A stretch of DNA of 64,000 nucleotides from Phaeosaccion multiseriatum. Lineage: Eukaryota > Ochrophyta, other classes. The notes under the pieces are model-generated. The model was given only the letters and a program-made list of their open reading frames with translations, was not told where the DNA came from and did not search any database. A program made the position numbers and the translations under genes. How positions within the stretch are numbered: the first letter of the stretch is position 1; the number at the start of each line of letters is the position of its first letter. This document shows, in pieces, positions 41,650-51,638 of this stretch. The stretch is taken from the NCBI GenBank assembly GCA_965112735.1, contig OZ218951.1, positions 5,456,001 through 5,520,000 of the forward strand, written 5' to 3'.

Positions 41650-44492
41650 ATGACGGACGTCGCCCATGAGAAGACCGAACCCGAGGCCAAGCCGCCGCAG
41701 CCAAAGAAGAAGGCACCCCCTAGCAAAGGGGCTTGGGAGAGGCCATCAGCCTCCGTCACGCAGCCCCCGCCGCCCACACTGAAGCAGCAGCAGCAGCAGC
41801 AACAACAGCAGCAGCAGCAACAACAGAAGCAACGGCAGGAAAAGGAGAGGCAGCAGAAGGGTGGTCAGCAGAAGCAGCGCCACCAATCATCACCCACGTC
41901 ATCCACGGCAGGAGCGGCGGGGGCGACAAAGGAGAGAGGAGCAGACGCCGCGGGAGCTTCATTGCCGCCCATGCCCAACGGGTCTGCAGGGGATGGTGGT
42001 GACGGAGAAGGAGTGCGCTACATGCTGGTGGAGGCCGAGCCCGAGTACGAGCAAAAGAAGAAAGCGAGCAAGGCCTGGCAGGACAAGGGGCGAGGGGGAG
42101 GGGGGGGGGGGGGGTTCCAGGGAGGGCGCGGGGGGGGGAGGGGAGGGATGAGGGGGAGAGATCACGGAGGAAGTGGCGGAGGCAGTAATCACCACAATCA
42201 ACAACAGCAGCAGCAGCAGTACAACAACCACAGGCAGGACTTTAGGCCTGCAGGAGGAGGCGGAGGGGGGAGGGGGGGAGGGGGCGGGTACCGAGCTCCG
42301 TATGGCACCCAGTTTTACGGAGCGCCCGCCTACCCAGAGGCCAACAAGAAGTGGGCCACCGACATGGCTGTGCAACAGGTGAGTGAGTGAGTGCGTGCGT
42401 GAGTGAGTACGCAAATGAGTGAGTGTCAGGACAGGGAGTGAGTAAGTGCCAGGACAGTGAGTGAGTGAGTGAGTGAGTAAGTGTCAAGACAGTGAGTAAG
42501 TTAAGTGTCAGGACAGGGAGTGAGTGAGTAAGCGAGTGAGTATGTGAGTATGTGAGTGAGCGAGTAAGCGAGTGAGTAAGTGAGTATGTGAGTGTCAGGA
42601 CAGGGAGTAAGCAAGTGAGTACATGTAAGTGAGTGAGTTAGGGGGTGAGTAAGTGAGTGTCAGAACAGAGAGTGAGTGAGTAAGTGAGTGTCAGGACAGA
42701 GAGTGAGTGAGTAAGCGAGTGAGTAAGTGAGTATGTGAGTGTCAGGACAGGGAGTAAGCAAGTGAGTACATGTAAGTGAGTGAGTTAGGGAGTGATTGAC
42801 GGCGGGGTTCCAGTGTCATTCAATCTCCTTTCTCCTTCCCCTTCTCTTCCCGGCCTGTCACTTGCTCACCCCCTCCCTTTGCTTTCTCTCTCCGCCCCTA
42901 CCTCCCTCCGCCCCTCACTCCCTCTCTCCCTCCCTGCCTGCCTGCCTGCCTCCCTCCACCCCTCCCTCCCCCCCTCCCTCGCTTCCTCCCTCCCTCCCTC
43001 TCTCCCTCTCTTCCTACCCGCCTCCTCCCCCTCTTTCCTCCATTCCTCCCTCCCCCCCTCAAGATAACGTACTACTTCTCGGTGGAGAACTTGTGCCGTG
43101 ACACGTTTATGCGCTCTTACTTTGACGTGGAGGGGCACATTCCCATTGCCTTCGTCGCCAACTTCCCCAACGTCGCCTGTTACGGCGTTAACTACGACGA
43201 CATTGTGCAAGGTGAGGCGGGAGGGCAGGGTAAGCAGCAGCAGCTGTGGAGGGGAGGACAAGAGGAGGAGGGAAGTCCTCTCTCTCTATTATCTGTCTCT
43301 CTCTATCTCGCTGTTTCTGTGTATGTCTCTCTCCCTCACATTGGTGTGCCCTCTCGCTTCTCTCCCACTCCACCCCCTTCCCTCCTCTCTCTCTCCCACT
43401 CCACCCCCTTCCCTCCTCTCTCTCTCGACTCAACGACACCTTCTCACGTACTTGTCTTTCGTACCCCCTTTGTGATTCAATCCCTCCCTCTCACCCCCTC
43501 CCTCCCCATAGGGTCCTTCTCTCCCTCCCTCCCTCCCTCACTCCCTTCCTCCCTCCCTCACTCCCTTCCTCCCCATAGGCTCCTTCTCTCCTTCCCTTCC
43601 TCCCTCCCTCCCTCACTCACTCACTCCCTTCCTCACTCACTCACCCACTCACTCCCTCACCTCCCTTCCTCCCTCTCTCATCCCTGGCGTGTGCCTTGCT
43701 TTCCTTCCGCCTATTGGACCGTCGGTTGCATCGCCCAATTGCTGACTTATGGCTCTATCGCTGACTTACTGCACTACCGCAGGCCTCATCGAGTCTGGGA
43801 CGTTGGATGTGGATGTGGAGAATGAGACGATGCGAATGAAGACAGGTTGGGAGGTGTGGCTGCTACCCAACCACGAGGGGGGTCGTGGCGTGCCGCGCTA
43901 CATCAAACTTCCCCCCGAAGATACCCCTGTGGCTGAGGAAGGAGAGGCAGATGGAGGGGACAAGGATGGGGAGGGAGGAAAGGGGGAGAGCAGCAGCAGT
44001 GGCAAACTGGATGCCGCGGCAGGTGGTGAGGTGTCGGAAGGAGCAGCAGCAGCAGGAGCAGCGGCAGGAGCACTAGAAGCGTCAGCAGCAGAGGTAGGAG
44101 GAGGAGGAGGAGGAGGAGGAGGAGGAGGCGACAAGCATGAGCCAGAGGAAGAAGTGGCAGCAGCTGTGGGCTCCCTCAATATTGAGGCGAAGACACCAGG
44201 TACCGAGGAGGATGGAGGCGAAACCTTGGGGGCGGCTCCGACGGCGGATGCAGCGTCTCCCACTCTCAATCCCGACGCGGGTGAGTTTGTTACACCACCC
44301 GCCCCCTCCTCCTCCTCCTCCTCCTCTACGGCACCGGCCGATGGAGAGGGCAAGAGCGCAGTTTTGGATCATGTCGAAGCAGCGGCCGGGACAGAGACCG
44401 AGAAGGAGGGAGGGAAAGGGATGAAGGCGGCAGATGATAAGCCCGCTGCGGTCGATGCTGCGGTCTCTGTGGCTATGAACGGCAAGGAGTAG
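41650..44492 (+). CDS. La-related (LARP-type) RNA-binding protein
   Basis: Exons 41650-42378, 43064-43211 and 43783-44492 give 528 residues. The N-terminal 240 residues are low complexity: polyQ, Lys/Pro, then RGG-like Gly/Arg (GGGRGGMRGRDHGG), as in many RNA-binding proteins. Around residues 240-310 is a winged-helix La motif: VQQITYYFSVENLCRDTFMR, SYFDVEGHIPIAFVANFP and GLIESGTLDVDVE, with the Tyr-Tyr-Phe and Asn-Leu signature. La motifs bind RNA 3' ends or poly(A). The C-terminal 190 residues are acidic and Ala-rich, with a poly-Gly run and no visible RRM, so this is LARP1/4-like rather than genuine La. Expected in cytoplasm or nucleus in mRNA stability or translation. Introns cut the La motif at its start and near its end. 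Confidence 0.85.
42379..42795 (+). repeat. GTGA array with TGTCAGGACA words growing from a donor
   Basis: Intron 1 of the LARP gene begins GTGAGTGAGTGAGTGCG and continues as GAGT units for over 400 bases, punctuated about seven times by GTGTCAGGACAG or a one-base variant. A segment of about 100 bases around 42595 recurs near 42740. Confidence 0.92.
42835..43060 (+). repeat. CCCT/CCT pyrimidine array before an acceptor
   Basis: Second half of LARP intron 1. CCCTCC-type repeats end in the acceptor CAAG at 43060-43063. Confidence 0.88.
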
Positions 44493-45088
44493 TGCGGGGA
44501 GGGAAGGGTGTGTCGTGGTGGTGTGGTGTGTGGTGATAATCTCTGCGGTCTGAAGGCGTGTGGAGGGTCTGAAGGGAAGAGCGAACAAGAGAGAGAGAGA
44601 GAGGGGGGGGGGTGTTTGTCTTCCTCTCCCCCCCCCATGATCGGTGCAGCAAGAAGCGGTAATGGGAGTGAAGTTCCGTGCGCAAATGATATGTGGGGAG
44701 GGAAGCGGGGAAGCAGCGTAGTAGCAGGAGCAGACAAAGGGACGGAGGAAGGGGAGTAGGTTAGAGCAGGGGGAGGAGAAAGAAAGGTATATATTGCGTT
44801 CGTGGATAATGCGCTTTTGAAGTAGGCAGTGACTGAAGAAGAGGAGTGTGGGGGGGGGGGGGGGGAGGAAGCAAGCGAGCGAACGAACGAACAAACGGAC
44901 AAGAGAGGAATGAATGGCAGCGGATGCATGGATGGCAGTGGATGGCGGATGACGGAATGACGAGGTACGCAAGCAAGGCCTTTCGGGCATGCATCACGAG
45001 CGTTGTTTGAAGTAAGGTCGGGTATGGAACCGCATCACAGTTTAGTGTCTTTGTTCGTTGGCGGGTTGGTTGGTTTGCTGGGGGGTCG

Positions 45089-45119
<31 letters not shown>

Positions 45120-45480
45120 ACACACGGGAGCGGCGGCTCGCTTTGGGCCTTGCTTTTGGCAAGGCATTGAGCACTTCAAGTCAGTCAAAGATGGCAATGC
45201 ATGGCACGTCAGTTTCACTTTACGTTGGACGAGTGAGTGTTGATGGAGAGGGTAAAGGGGGTAGGGGGGACTTCACTTGACGATTTGTAATGGGGCTTTA
45301 GCTAGTTTGTCTGCGTGTGAGAGAAGAATCACAAAAAAACAATCAGAGTAAATCATTTTTTTTTTTAAATTAAATTAACACAATCAGTAATATATTTATG
45401 TCGTCCCCTTGCACTTGTGTTACGATGGGCCCGGCGTGTGAGAAGGGGAATATTTTGACTTAATAGGAATCACTGAAACT
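44493..45480. other. Intergenic space with AT-rich stretch
   Basis: No gene supported. Contains GGATGGCAGTGGATGG-type words at 44915-44945, a (CA)n run at 45089-45125 and an AT-rich stretch (45340-45410) that is unusual for this GC-rich window and could mark a 3' end or matrix-attachment-like site. Confidence 0.5.
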
Positions 45481-46880
45481 GAAAGTGTGTGGGTGTGTGT
45501 GTGAGACGAGAGTGTCATGGTGAGGAGGAAGGGGGACGCGTGCACGATTGGAGAACCAAGAGTAGACCCCGAACGGCGGAGGCCGCCGAAGCGACCGCCG
45601 CCGAACAAGGGAGAACTCGGGCCAGGACCGACATGCCCCTCCGCGCAAAGGGCGTTAGGAGGGACAGGCCGGCCGCCCAAGAAGGTGGGCTGCCAACTAG
45701 GTCAAGAGCCGTTAGCAAACAGTCACAACAGTCCACATCACCAAGGCTTCGCCCGGAAGACAGCCAGGGGGAGGTGTTCGGGCACGGCGGGGCAAAGAAA
45801 GCCCTCCTTGCGCTGCCTGTTGCTCGAGTTGCGAAGGAGGGAAAACCCGCACCCCGGGGGAGCGCTCCTCATCGGCCAAGGCCTAGAGCGTCCGCCGAGG
45901 CAGGTCGTCGTGACGACCGTTGCTGCACGCCACTGGCTGCTCAAGAGAAATCCGTTACAGATACACACCGGTGAGGTGAGGGTGGTTATGTGTGGGTCAC
46001 CGGCGAGGGCATACCCACTAAAACTCTTGGGGGCGTTCTTACAGGCGGGCAAGCGGCGAGGAGAGACGCGCCGTTCCCCCTGTGTGCAGGGTGGGCCCTA
46101 CAGGGGGTCGTCTCGTGCTGCGTGCAGTCCTACATCACCTCCTTCCGGGGTCATCAGCCAACCTCCCAACACCAACACCTGAAAATGGCACCTCACCCCG
46201 GCATCGAATATGCTAGACCCAGATAGCGTCCGGGGTCCTCCGCCAGGTAGCGTCCCTCTTCAACGCAGCCGTCCTCGCAGAGGCCCGGGTGATCGGGGCG
46301 GAGGTGCAGAGGGTTGGCAGCTTGCCAGGCCGGTGGTTCGTCACTCCAGTCCAGTCCGCGCGTGGGCACCCAAGGGCGTCTCGTAGGTCGCGGAAGGTCA
46401 GCCACCAGGAGAAGGGCGGCCGGTAGGCGGGTGTAGCGACGGTCCGAACGACGAGAACGCCGTGCCACAACACGCCGAAGAGGTCGCCCCCCCCCCTAGT
46501 GGATCCGTGCGGGAGGCCGTGCGGCGGCGGCCTGAGGAGCGTCCCCGTCGGGCCCAGCCAAAGGCGCGCCATTACAGGGGGAGGGGTGCCGCGGTGGAGG
46601 CCAACTGCAGAAGGTCCTTCTGTGGGAGGGCCGCGAGAAGGGGGGGAGGCAGGGGGCGGTCTTGAACAGCGGCCACTTGATGTGCTGGGAAGCCGGCCGC
46701 GGGGTCGGATAGGAGTGTCAGCGGCCCAGCGACGGGCGCTGGGTGCGGCGGCGATGGCGCTGGAGGAGTCCTCCTCTTGGGGTGGTCGATGTAGGAGTCG
46801 AAGGCAGCCTACGGGGCTGCCCCATTCCGCGGGTTGATAGTACGGGGGAGGATTAATCAAATTCAATTCTAATGCTCACT
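45481..46880. other. Compositionally distinct block, possible mobile-element relic
   Basis: About 1.4 kb of GC-rich but almost repeat-free sequence, unlike every neighbouring spacer. It has overlapping open frames on both strands (plus 45517-46182, 221 codons; minus 46866-46213, 217 codons), rich in Pro, Arg and Gly. None shows reverse transcriptase, integrase, transposase or zinc-knuckle motifs. Terminal repeats and target-site duplications were not found by eye. It could be a fragment of a retroelement or of a host gene; I cannot name it. Confidence 0.35.
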
Positions 46881-46914
46881 CTGGATCCACTCTGACGCCT
46901 TTGGTTCGTGATGC

Positions 46915-49062
46915 TCAGGGGTCAGCTCTGCTCCTCTTCCGCGATGGCCCTTCTTCCTGCTCCTTCTCAGTTTCGTTCTGCCCCAGCTCAAAGCCGTACT
47001 CTCCCATCAGTGTCTTCACCTCCCTCGCCATGTCATCTAAGCAGAAGAACTCCGCGGCCTGCAGAGCCTGCTTCGCTCGAACGATGTCGAACAGCTTCAC
47101 ACGCTCCCTCTTTCCACCTCCCCTGCCATTACCTTCAGCCTCTCCTCCTCCTCCTCCTCCTCCTCCTCCTCCTCCTCCTCCTCCTCCTCCTCCTCCTCCT
47201 CCCCCTCCTCCTCCTCCTCCTCGCCTACCGCTGCTGTTGCTGCTGTCGCCCCCCTCCCCCGGCCTTCTCGTCAGCAGCTCCTCCACACCGCCCGTCGTCA
47301 CGAACTGCACCACAGCCTCAAAGCCCTCCTCGGTGAAGTCCACGCCACCATACTTCAGCTCTACATGCTTCATCTGCTTCCTGCCCTTCCCTGCCCCCTT
47401 CTCCCCCCCTTCATCATCTTCATCGTCCCCCTTGTAGCCGTGCTTCCTCGGGTCAAGCATATTCGGAAGAATGCCTATCGCTGAGGCTTGGCCTGTTGAG
47501 GTCTTCACTCTCTCCTCCTCTCTCCCGCTGACCCTCGCCGCCAGCCGCTCCATCAGAGGGATGCTCAAGACGTACTGCTTCTCGCCCTTCTCTCCACTGC
47601 GTGTATTGACCAGCCTAACCCGCACTGTGCTGTCAGCCTTCTCATCCTCAGCACCAGCCATCATGGACGAGTAGTGCTCCGAAACGGTGTGAAGTCTGTC
47701 TGTGACAGCGTTGCGCCCCTCCCGTTCTGTCCTGATGACAGAGTTAATGACACCACTGAAGCCTGCCTCCCCTGCCGCTTTTATCACCTTGTCGTCAACG
47801 GCAGCGCCCATCTTCAGCAGGAATCGAGCAACCTTCTCGCGCGCCTCCTTCTCTCCTGGTGATGCTTGATATTTCTCCAACGTCTGAGCTATCTTCCCTT
47901 CTCCAGGGCGCATGCACGATACCAAAGGACTTTCCCCACCATCGGTGAGGGCATCGACCGCCGCTCCACCCTTCACCAGGAGGTAGGCCAGCTTGATGTT
48001 GCCCACGGCGGCGGCGAGATGCAGTGCGGTGATCGAATTCTTGTCCTTGACATCAACAGAGGCACCAGCGCGTATCAGCTCCCCCAACACCTTCACATTG
48101 CTGTTGCCGACAGCATCCAGCACAGGGCTGTCGCCGTCTCTATCCACAGCATCAAGGGGGGCACCGCGGCGAATGAGCTCTTTCACACATCCCAGTTTTC
48201 CAGACTTAGAGGCCCAGTGGAGCGGCGTGTCCAGGTTGTTGTTCCTTGCATCGACCTGCAGCCCTCTGCCCACAAGAATGGGGATACACTTCTCGTTTCC
48301 GAAAAACGCGGCGAGGTGCAGGAGAGTGGCGCCACCTTCTGTCTCTATCACCTGCACATCTGCGCCCTTCTCGAGCAAGATGGACAGAGCCTCGGCCCGC
48401 CCTGCTTTCGAGCCCTTCTTGTCAATCCCACTGCAGCACCTCTGGGCAGCCGTATCCTCATCCTGATTCTTCTCCAATACATTGGCCCCTGCCTTCAGCA
48501 GCATCTTCACAATCGAAGGGCTCCCATACTGAGCCGCACCATGCAAGGCATAGCTCCCCTCCAATTTGGCTCCATGCTTAAGCAAGTACCACACTATCAT
48601 GGTTTGGCCGTCGACAGCAGCAAGGTGTAGAGGTGTCCCTCCAGCATCCCACTCGACGTTGATATCCGCACCCGCCTCCACTAGCCCCTTCACCAAGTCA
48701 AAGTGCCCCCTCAATGCAGCAAGGTGTAGAGCCGTCTCGCCAGGCTCATCTTCATCATCCTCATACATGCGTTTCGCGTCCAGGTTCAGTCCGCACTCCT
48801 CCAGCAGCTTCACCCCCTCCAGCATCCTCGAACCCTTCACCTCCGAACAGAGTGTCTTCTTGCTCTGCTCAGCATCCGCGAGGTAGTGCAGCGGACCATA
48901 CCCCTCCTGCTTCAGCTCCTCGACATCGACAGTGCAGAGAACGGCCTTGAGCAAAAGAAGTAGGTCCTCCTTGGTGCTTCCCCAGCCCGAAGCCTCCAGC
49001 TCAACTCTCTTGTCGTACCACTCCTGCACCTTCCCGGCAATCCTCTCCCGCTCCGCGCTCAT
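46915..49062 (-). CDS. Ankyrin-repeat protein with BTB-like C-terminus
   Basis: Intronless, 715 residues from ATG 49062 (an in-frame GTG at 49077 is less likely). Residues about 60-400 hold around nine ankyrin repeats, such as ETALHLAALRGHFDLVKGL, GTPLHLAAVDGQTMIVWYL and DTPLHWASKSGKLGCVKEL. After a linker, residues about 580-700 look like the second half of a BTB/POZ fold: HVELKYGGVDFTEEGFEAVV, QFVTTGGVEEL, and ERVKLFDIVRAKQALQAAEF with FFCLDDMAREVKTLMGEYGF. A glycine run of about 30 residues from (GGA)n at 47145-47220 splits that region. Such proteins often serve as adaptors for cullin-3 ubiquitin ligases; this role is inferred. The C-terminal SRKRSRADP may be a nuclear localisation signal. 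It diverges from the Rieske gene at 49284. Confidence 0.8.
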   Translation of the reverse strand: MSAERERIAGKVQEWYDKRVELEASGWGSTKEDLLLLLKAVLCTVDVEELKQEGYGPLHYLADAEQSKKTLCSEVKGSRMLEGVKLLEECGLNLDAKRMYEDDEDEPGETALHLAALRGHFDLVKGLVEAGADINVEWDAGGTPLHLAAVDGQTMIVWYLLKHGAKLEGSYALHGAAQYGSPSIVKMLLKAGANVLEKNQDEDTAAQRCCSGIDKKGSKAGRAEALSILLEKGADVQVIETEGGATLLHLAAFFGNEKCIPILVGRGLQVDARNNNLDTPLHWASKSGKLGCVKELIRRGAPLDAVDRDGDSPVLDAVGNSNVKVLGELIRAGASVDVKDKNSITALHLAAAVGNIKLAYLLVKGGAAVDALTDGGESPLVSCMRPGEGKIAQTLEKYQASPGEKEAREKVARFLLKMGAAVDDKVIKAAGEAGFSGVINSVIRTEREGRNAVTDRLHTVSEHYSSMMAGAEDEKADSTVRVRLVNTRSGEKGEKQYVLSIPLMERLAARVSGREEERVKTSTGQASAIGILPNMLDPRKHGYKGDDEDDEGGEKGAGKGRKQMKHVELKYGGVDFTEEGFEAVVQFVTTGGVEELLTRRPGEGGDSSNSSGRRGGGGGGGGGGGGGGGGGGGGGGGGGGEAEGNGRGGGKRERVKLFDIVRAKQALQAAEFFCLDDMAREVKTLMGEYGFELGQNETEKEQEEGPSRKRSRADP
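47143..47222 (-). repeat. (GGA)n tract coding Gly inside the BTB-like region
   Basis: About 26 triplets; on the coding strand GGA/GGG glycine codons interrupt an otherwise conserved-looking domain. Confidence 0.92.
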
Positions 49063-49283
49063 CTTCCTCGAGAGCACTCTCTTCCCCTATCCAAGCGGCT
49101 CAGTCGTACAGACAACAGCAAGAAAGGTCGGGAGGAGAGATGGAGGAGGAGAGAATGAACTCAAAGAGTGCTCAATATATATTACACCCTTAAGTGCCAT
49201 GTCCTCATCGCCTCACAGAAAAAATAGGTGTATAACCAACTTCCCATGTTGTCATGTCTCGGACACACGTTAGTTGACGGGGT
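49063..49283. promoter_or_regulatory. Shared divergent promoter, ankyrin-BTB and Rieske genes
   Basis: 221 bases between opposed start codons, with an AT-rich core AATATATATTA near 49173-49184 that is nearly palindromic and could act as a TATA element for either side. Confidence 0.45.
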
Positions 49284-51014
49284 ATGTTTTCTCTCCTGGC
49301 TCTATTTGTAGCAGGTCTACTCCATTCCACAGATGCGTTTGCGCCTCCTCTGCACGTGGTCGCGACAAGCAGTCGAAGAGTCAAGCAGGCTCGTTGTACG
49401 GCATCCTTCGACGGCAGTTTGATAACATCTCGCCTCCAAAGAACATCTCCACTGCACCCTTCTTCTACCGTCGTGGGCTCAACTGCAACTGCACCGGCAA
49501 CGACGACCCAACCTACTGAAGACACATACGACTGGAGGAATCAGTGGTACGCCTTGACATTTTCGTCCTACATTCCCAACCCATCGGACTCGGCAGAAGC
49601 GGTTCCAGCGGCAGTATTCGGAGAACCTCTCGTGCTTTGGAGGTCTTGTGATAATGATGATACGAGCATTCACTGCGCTGTGGATGTGTGCCCGCACCGA
49701 GCGGCGGCGCTCAGTGAAGGCCGGGTTCGAGACGGGATGATTGAGTGTCTCTATCACGGGTGGCAATTCCACGGCGACGATGGGTCTTGCGCACGAATTC
49801 CTCAGTTGGAACCGAAGGCTGAGATTCCCAAGCGAGCGTGTTTGCAGATGAAAGAGTGCCGCGTGGTGGAAGGCATAGTTTGGGCGTGGATGGGGAAAGG
49901 AAAGGCAGATACCGACCCACCGATGCAAAATGATCTTCTCGACCCAGTGACGGGAAAGGCTGACGGTGTCTACGTCAACGACTTTCAGATCGATCTTCCC
50001 TACGACCACAGCTTCTTGGCGGAGAATCTCATTGATCCGGCCCACATCCCCATTAGCCACGACAAGACGCAGGGTGGTGGCAAGAGAGAGAATGCACAGG
50101 CGTACGAAATGATTGTGGACGAAGACAGCGTGAGTGAAAAGGGCTTCACTGGGCGCTTTCGCTTTGCAGCTGCGGCGGCCAAGGATGGGCCCTGGACGGA
50201 GCTCAAATTTGACGCACCAGGAATCATCCGCCAAACAGGGAATCCTCGAGGGAACATTCTATTCGGAGCCGCCCTTCATTGCATGCCGCTAGCGCTGGGG
50301 CGTTCTCGCCTGCTATTTCGGGTGTACATCGGTGGCCTTCCGTGGTTTGCGCGCACACTTTTGGCGCTCCGGCCAAAAGCCTTCTCCGCGCTGAATAGTT
50401 GCAAAGTCCTGGAGCAGGATGTGGGCCTGATTACCACGCAGGAGGATCACTTTGCCCGCAACCCAGGCACAAGCTTGGGGGACGACTTTCTTCTCCTCGG
50501 GTCCTCCGACGTGTTTGTGGGACAGTACCGCAGGTGGTTGGACCGCGTGGGGCATGGGATGCCCTGGTTTCAAGGCCTGGCAACAAAGAGCTCTTCCTCT
50601 AGTGCGGCTGCTGCTGGACGTGCGACTAACGCTCTTGCTCCGAACGACCACTTGACTGGCACCGAGCTTCCTCCGGCGTTGGATCCGGCAACGCACAGAG
50701 CGTCGGCACATGTGGAGACGCGCTATCATCGCCACGTTATGCACTGCCCAGACACGCGCCAGATGCTTCGAAGAGTGCAGGTCCTCAAGCGCGTCTGCAT
50801 CACACTGGGCATTGCTGCAGCGGCTTCGGTCGCGGGGCTGGCAGCGACGCCTTCATTGCTGAGTCGATTCCCCCCCGTCCTTGTCCGGCTCGCTGCTTCC
50901 TCCGTCCCTGTGTCTGCCCTTGGGTCGTTTGCACTGCAGCGTGTGGAGCGTGCCTTCTACGTAAGCTTTCAGCGCAGAAACCAGCTCCGCACCGAAAGCG
51001 GCTTGGATGTTTAA
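49284..51014 (+). CDS. Rieske non-heme iron oxygenase, pheophorbide a oxygenase/TIC55 type, plastid-targeted
   Basis: Intronless, 576 residues. Signal peptide FSLLALFVAGLLHSTDA followed by FAPP, an exact complex-plastid motif, then a Ser/Thr-rich transit region to about residue 80. The Rieske domain (about 85-190) has CPHRAAALSEG and ECLYHGWQF, the two Cys-x-His ligand pairs. The mononuclear-iron region has NLIDPAHIPISHDKT, in the D-x2-H-x4-H arrangement. C-terminal ETRYHRHVMHCPDTRQ corresponds to the family's CxxC region, but the second Cys appears to be Thr. Two hydrophobic stretches near residues 505-560 should anchor it in a plastid membrane. The family acts on chlorophyll breakdown products, chlorophyllide, or protein import; which of these cannot be read from sequence. 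Electrons would come from ferredoxin. Confidence 0.88.
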   Translation: MFSLLALFVAGLLHSTDAFAPPLHVVATSSRRVKQARCTASFDGSLITSRLQRTSPLHPSSTVVGSTATAPATTTQPTEDTYDWRNQWYALTFSSYIPNPSDSAEAVPAAVFGEPLVLWRSCDNDDTSIHCAVDVCPHRAAALSEGRVRDGMIECLYHGWQFHGDDGSCARIPQLEPKAEIPKRACLQMKECRVVEGIVWAWMGKGKADTDPPMQNDLLDPVTGKADGVYVNDFQIDLPYDHSFLAENLIDPAHIPISHDKTQGGGKRENAQAYEMIVDEDSVSEKGFTGRFRFAAAAAKDGPWTELKFDAPGIIRQTGNPRGNILFGAALHCMPLALGRSRLLFRVYIGGLPWFARTLLALRPKAFSALNSCKVLEQDVGLITTQEDHFARNPGTSLGDDFLLLGSSDVFVGQYRRWLDRVGHGMPWFQGLATKSSSSSAAAAGRATNALAPNDHLTGTELPPALDPATHRASAHVETRYHRHVMHCPDTRQMLRRVQVLKRVCITLGIAAAASVAGLAATPSLLSRFPPVLVRLAASSVPVSALGSFALQRVERAFYVSFQRRNQLRTESGLDV

Positions 51015-51084
51015 GTGTTAGCGCAGAAACCAGCTCCGCACCGAACCAGCTCCGCACCGAAAGCGGCTTGGATGTTTAAGTGTT
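50971..51084 (+). repeat. Tandem duplication across the Rieske stop codon
   Basis: Copy 1 is 50971-51019 and contains the last 14 codons and the TAA. Copy 2 is 51020-51084 and is identical except that it carries an internal 16-bp duplication (CCAGCTCCGCACCGAA). The second copy is not translated. Confidence 0.95.
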
Positions 51085-51638
51085 TAGTGTGTTTAAGAAG
51101 CCTCCTCAAGTGCTTCACTTACTTTAGCTGCCGCAACGCCGTAGAGGCGCTCTTTCTCGTAGTGACGTCGGCAATGAGCATATCACAGCCATCGTAGCTA
51201 TAGCCAATCTCCCTCCATCCCAGCATATCATAGCCATCCTAATCTAACCACAATCTCCCTCCATCCTCCATCCCAGTTGTGTTTTGTGGGAGACGGGAAG
51301 GGGAAGGGGTTCCGGGTCGGGGTGGCCACAATTTTACTGCAACCTTTTCTCTTCGTGTCTCTCTTCCTCCTCGCTCTCACGGCCCCTGGATACTGCCGCA
51401 CACAACACAAAAAGCTTTTTTGGAGGACGGAGGAGGAAGAAGGAAGGACACCCGAACCGCAGCGCCGGTGAGGAGGTTGAGAACGAACCCCGAACAGGCA
51501 CCAGGAAGAAGAAGTCGATCGAACGGGTTTTAGTCAGGTAGTCTCCTCTCCTGCTGTCGCTACCTCTGGGACTGTGGGTGGGTTCCTTGCACGCATTGAG
51601 GCAACGAACGAGCCTACCAAGCACCCACCCAGGCAAGC
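51085..51638. other. Intergenic space before NPL4
   Basis: Same-strand spacer. Holds a near direct repeat, CATATCACAGCCATC at 51179 and CATATCATAGCCATC at 51225. A minor frame at 51277-51471 has a hydrophobic stretch but no other support. Confidence 0.5.

Noticed and set aside
45517-46182. 221-codon plus frame in the odd block as a gene
   Set aside because: No domain, no codon-use evidence, and an equally long frame on the other strand; reported only as an unassigned block.
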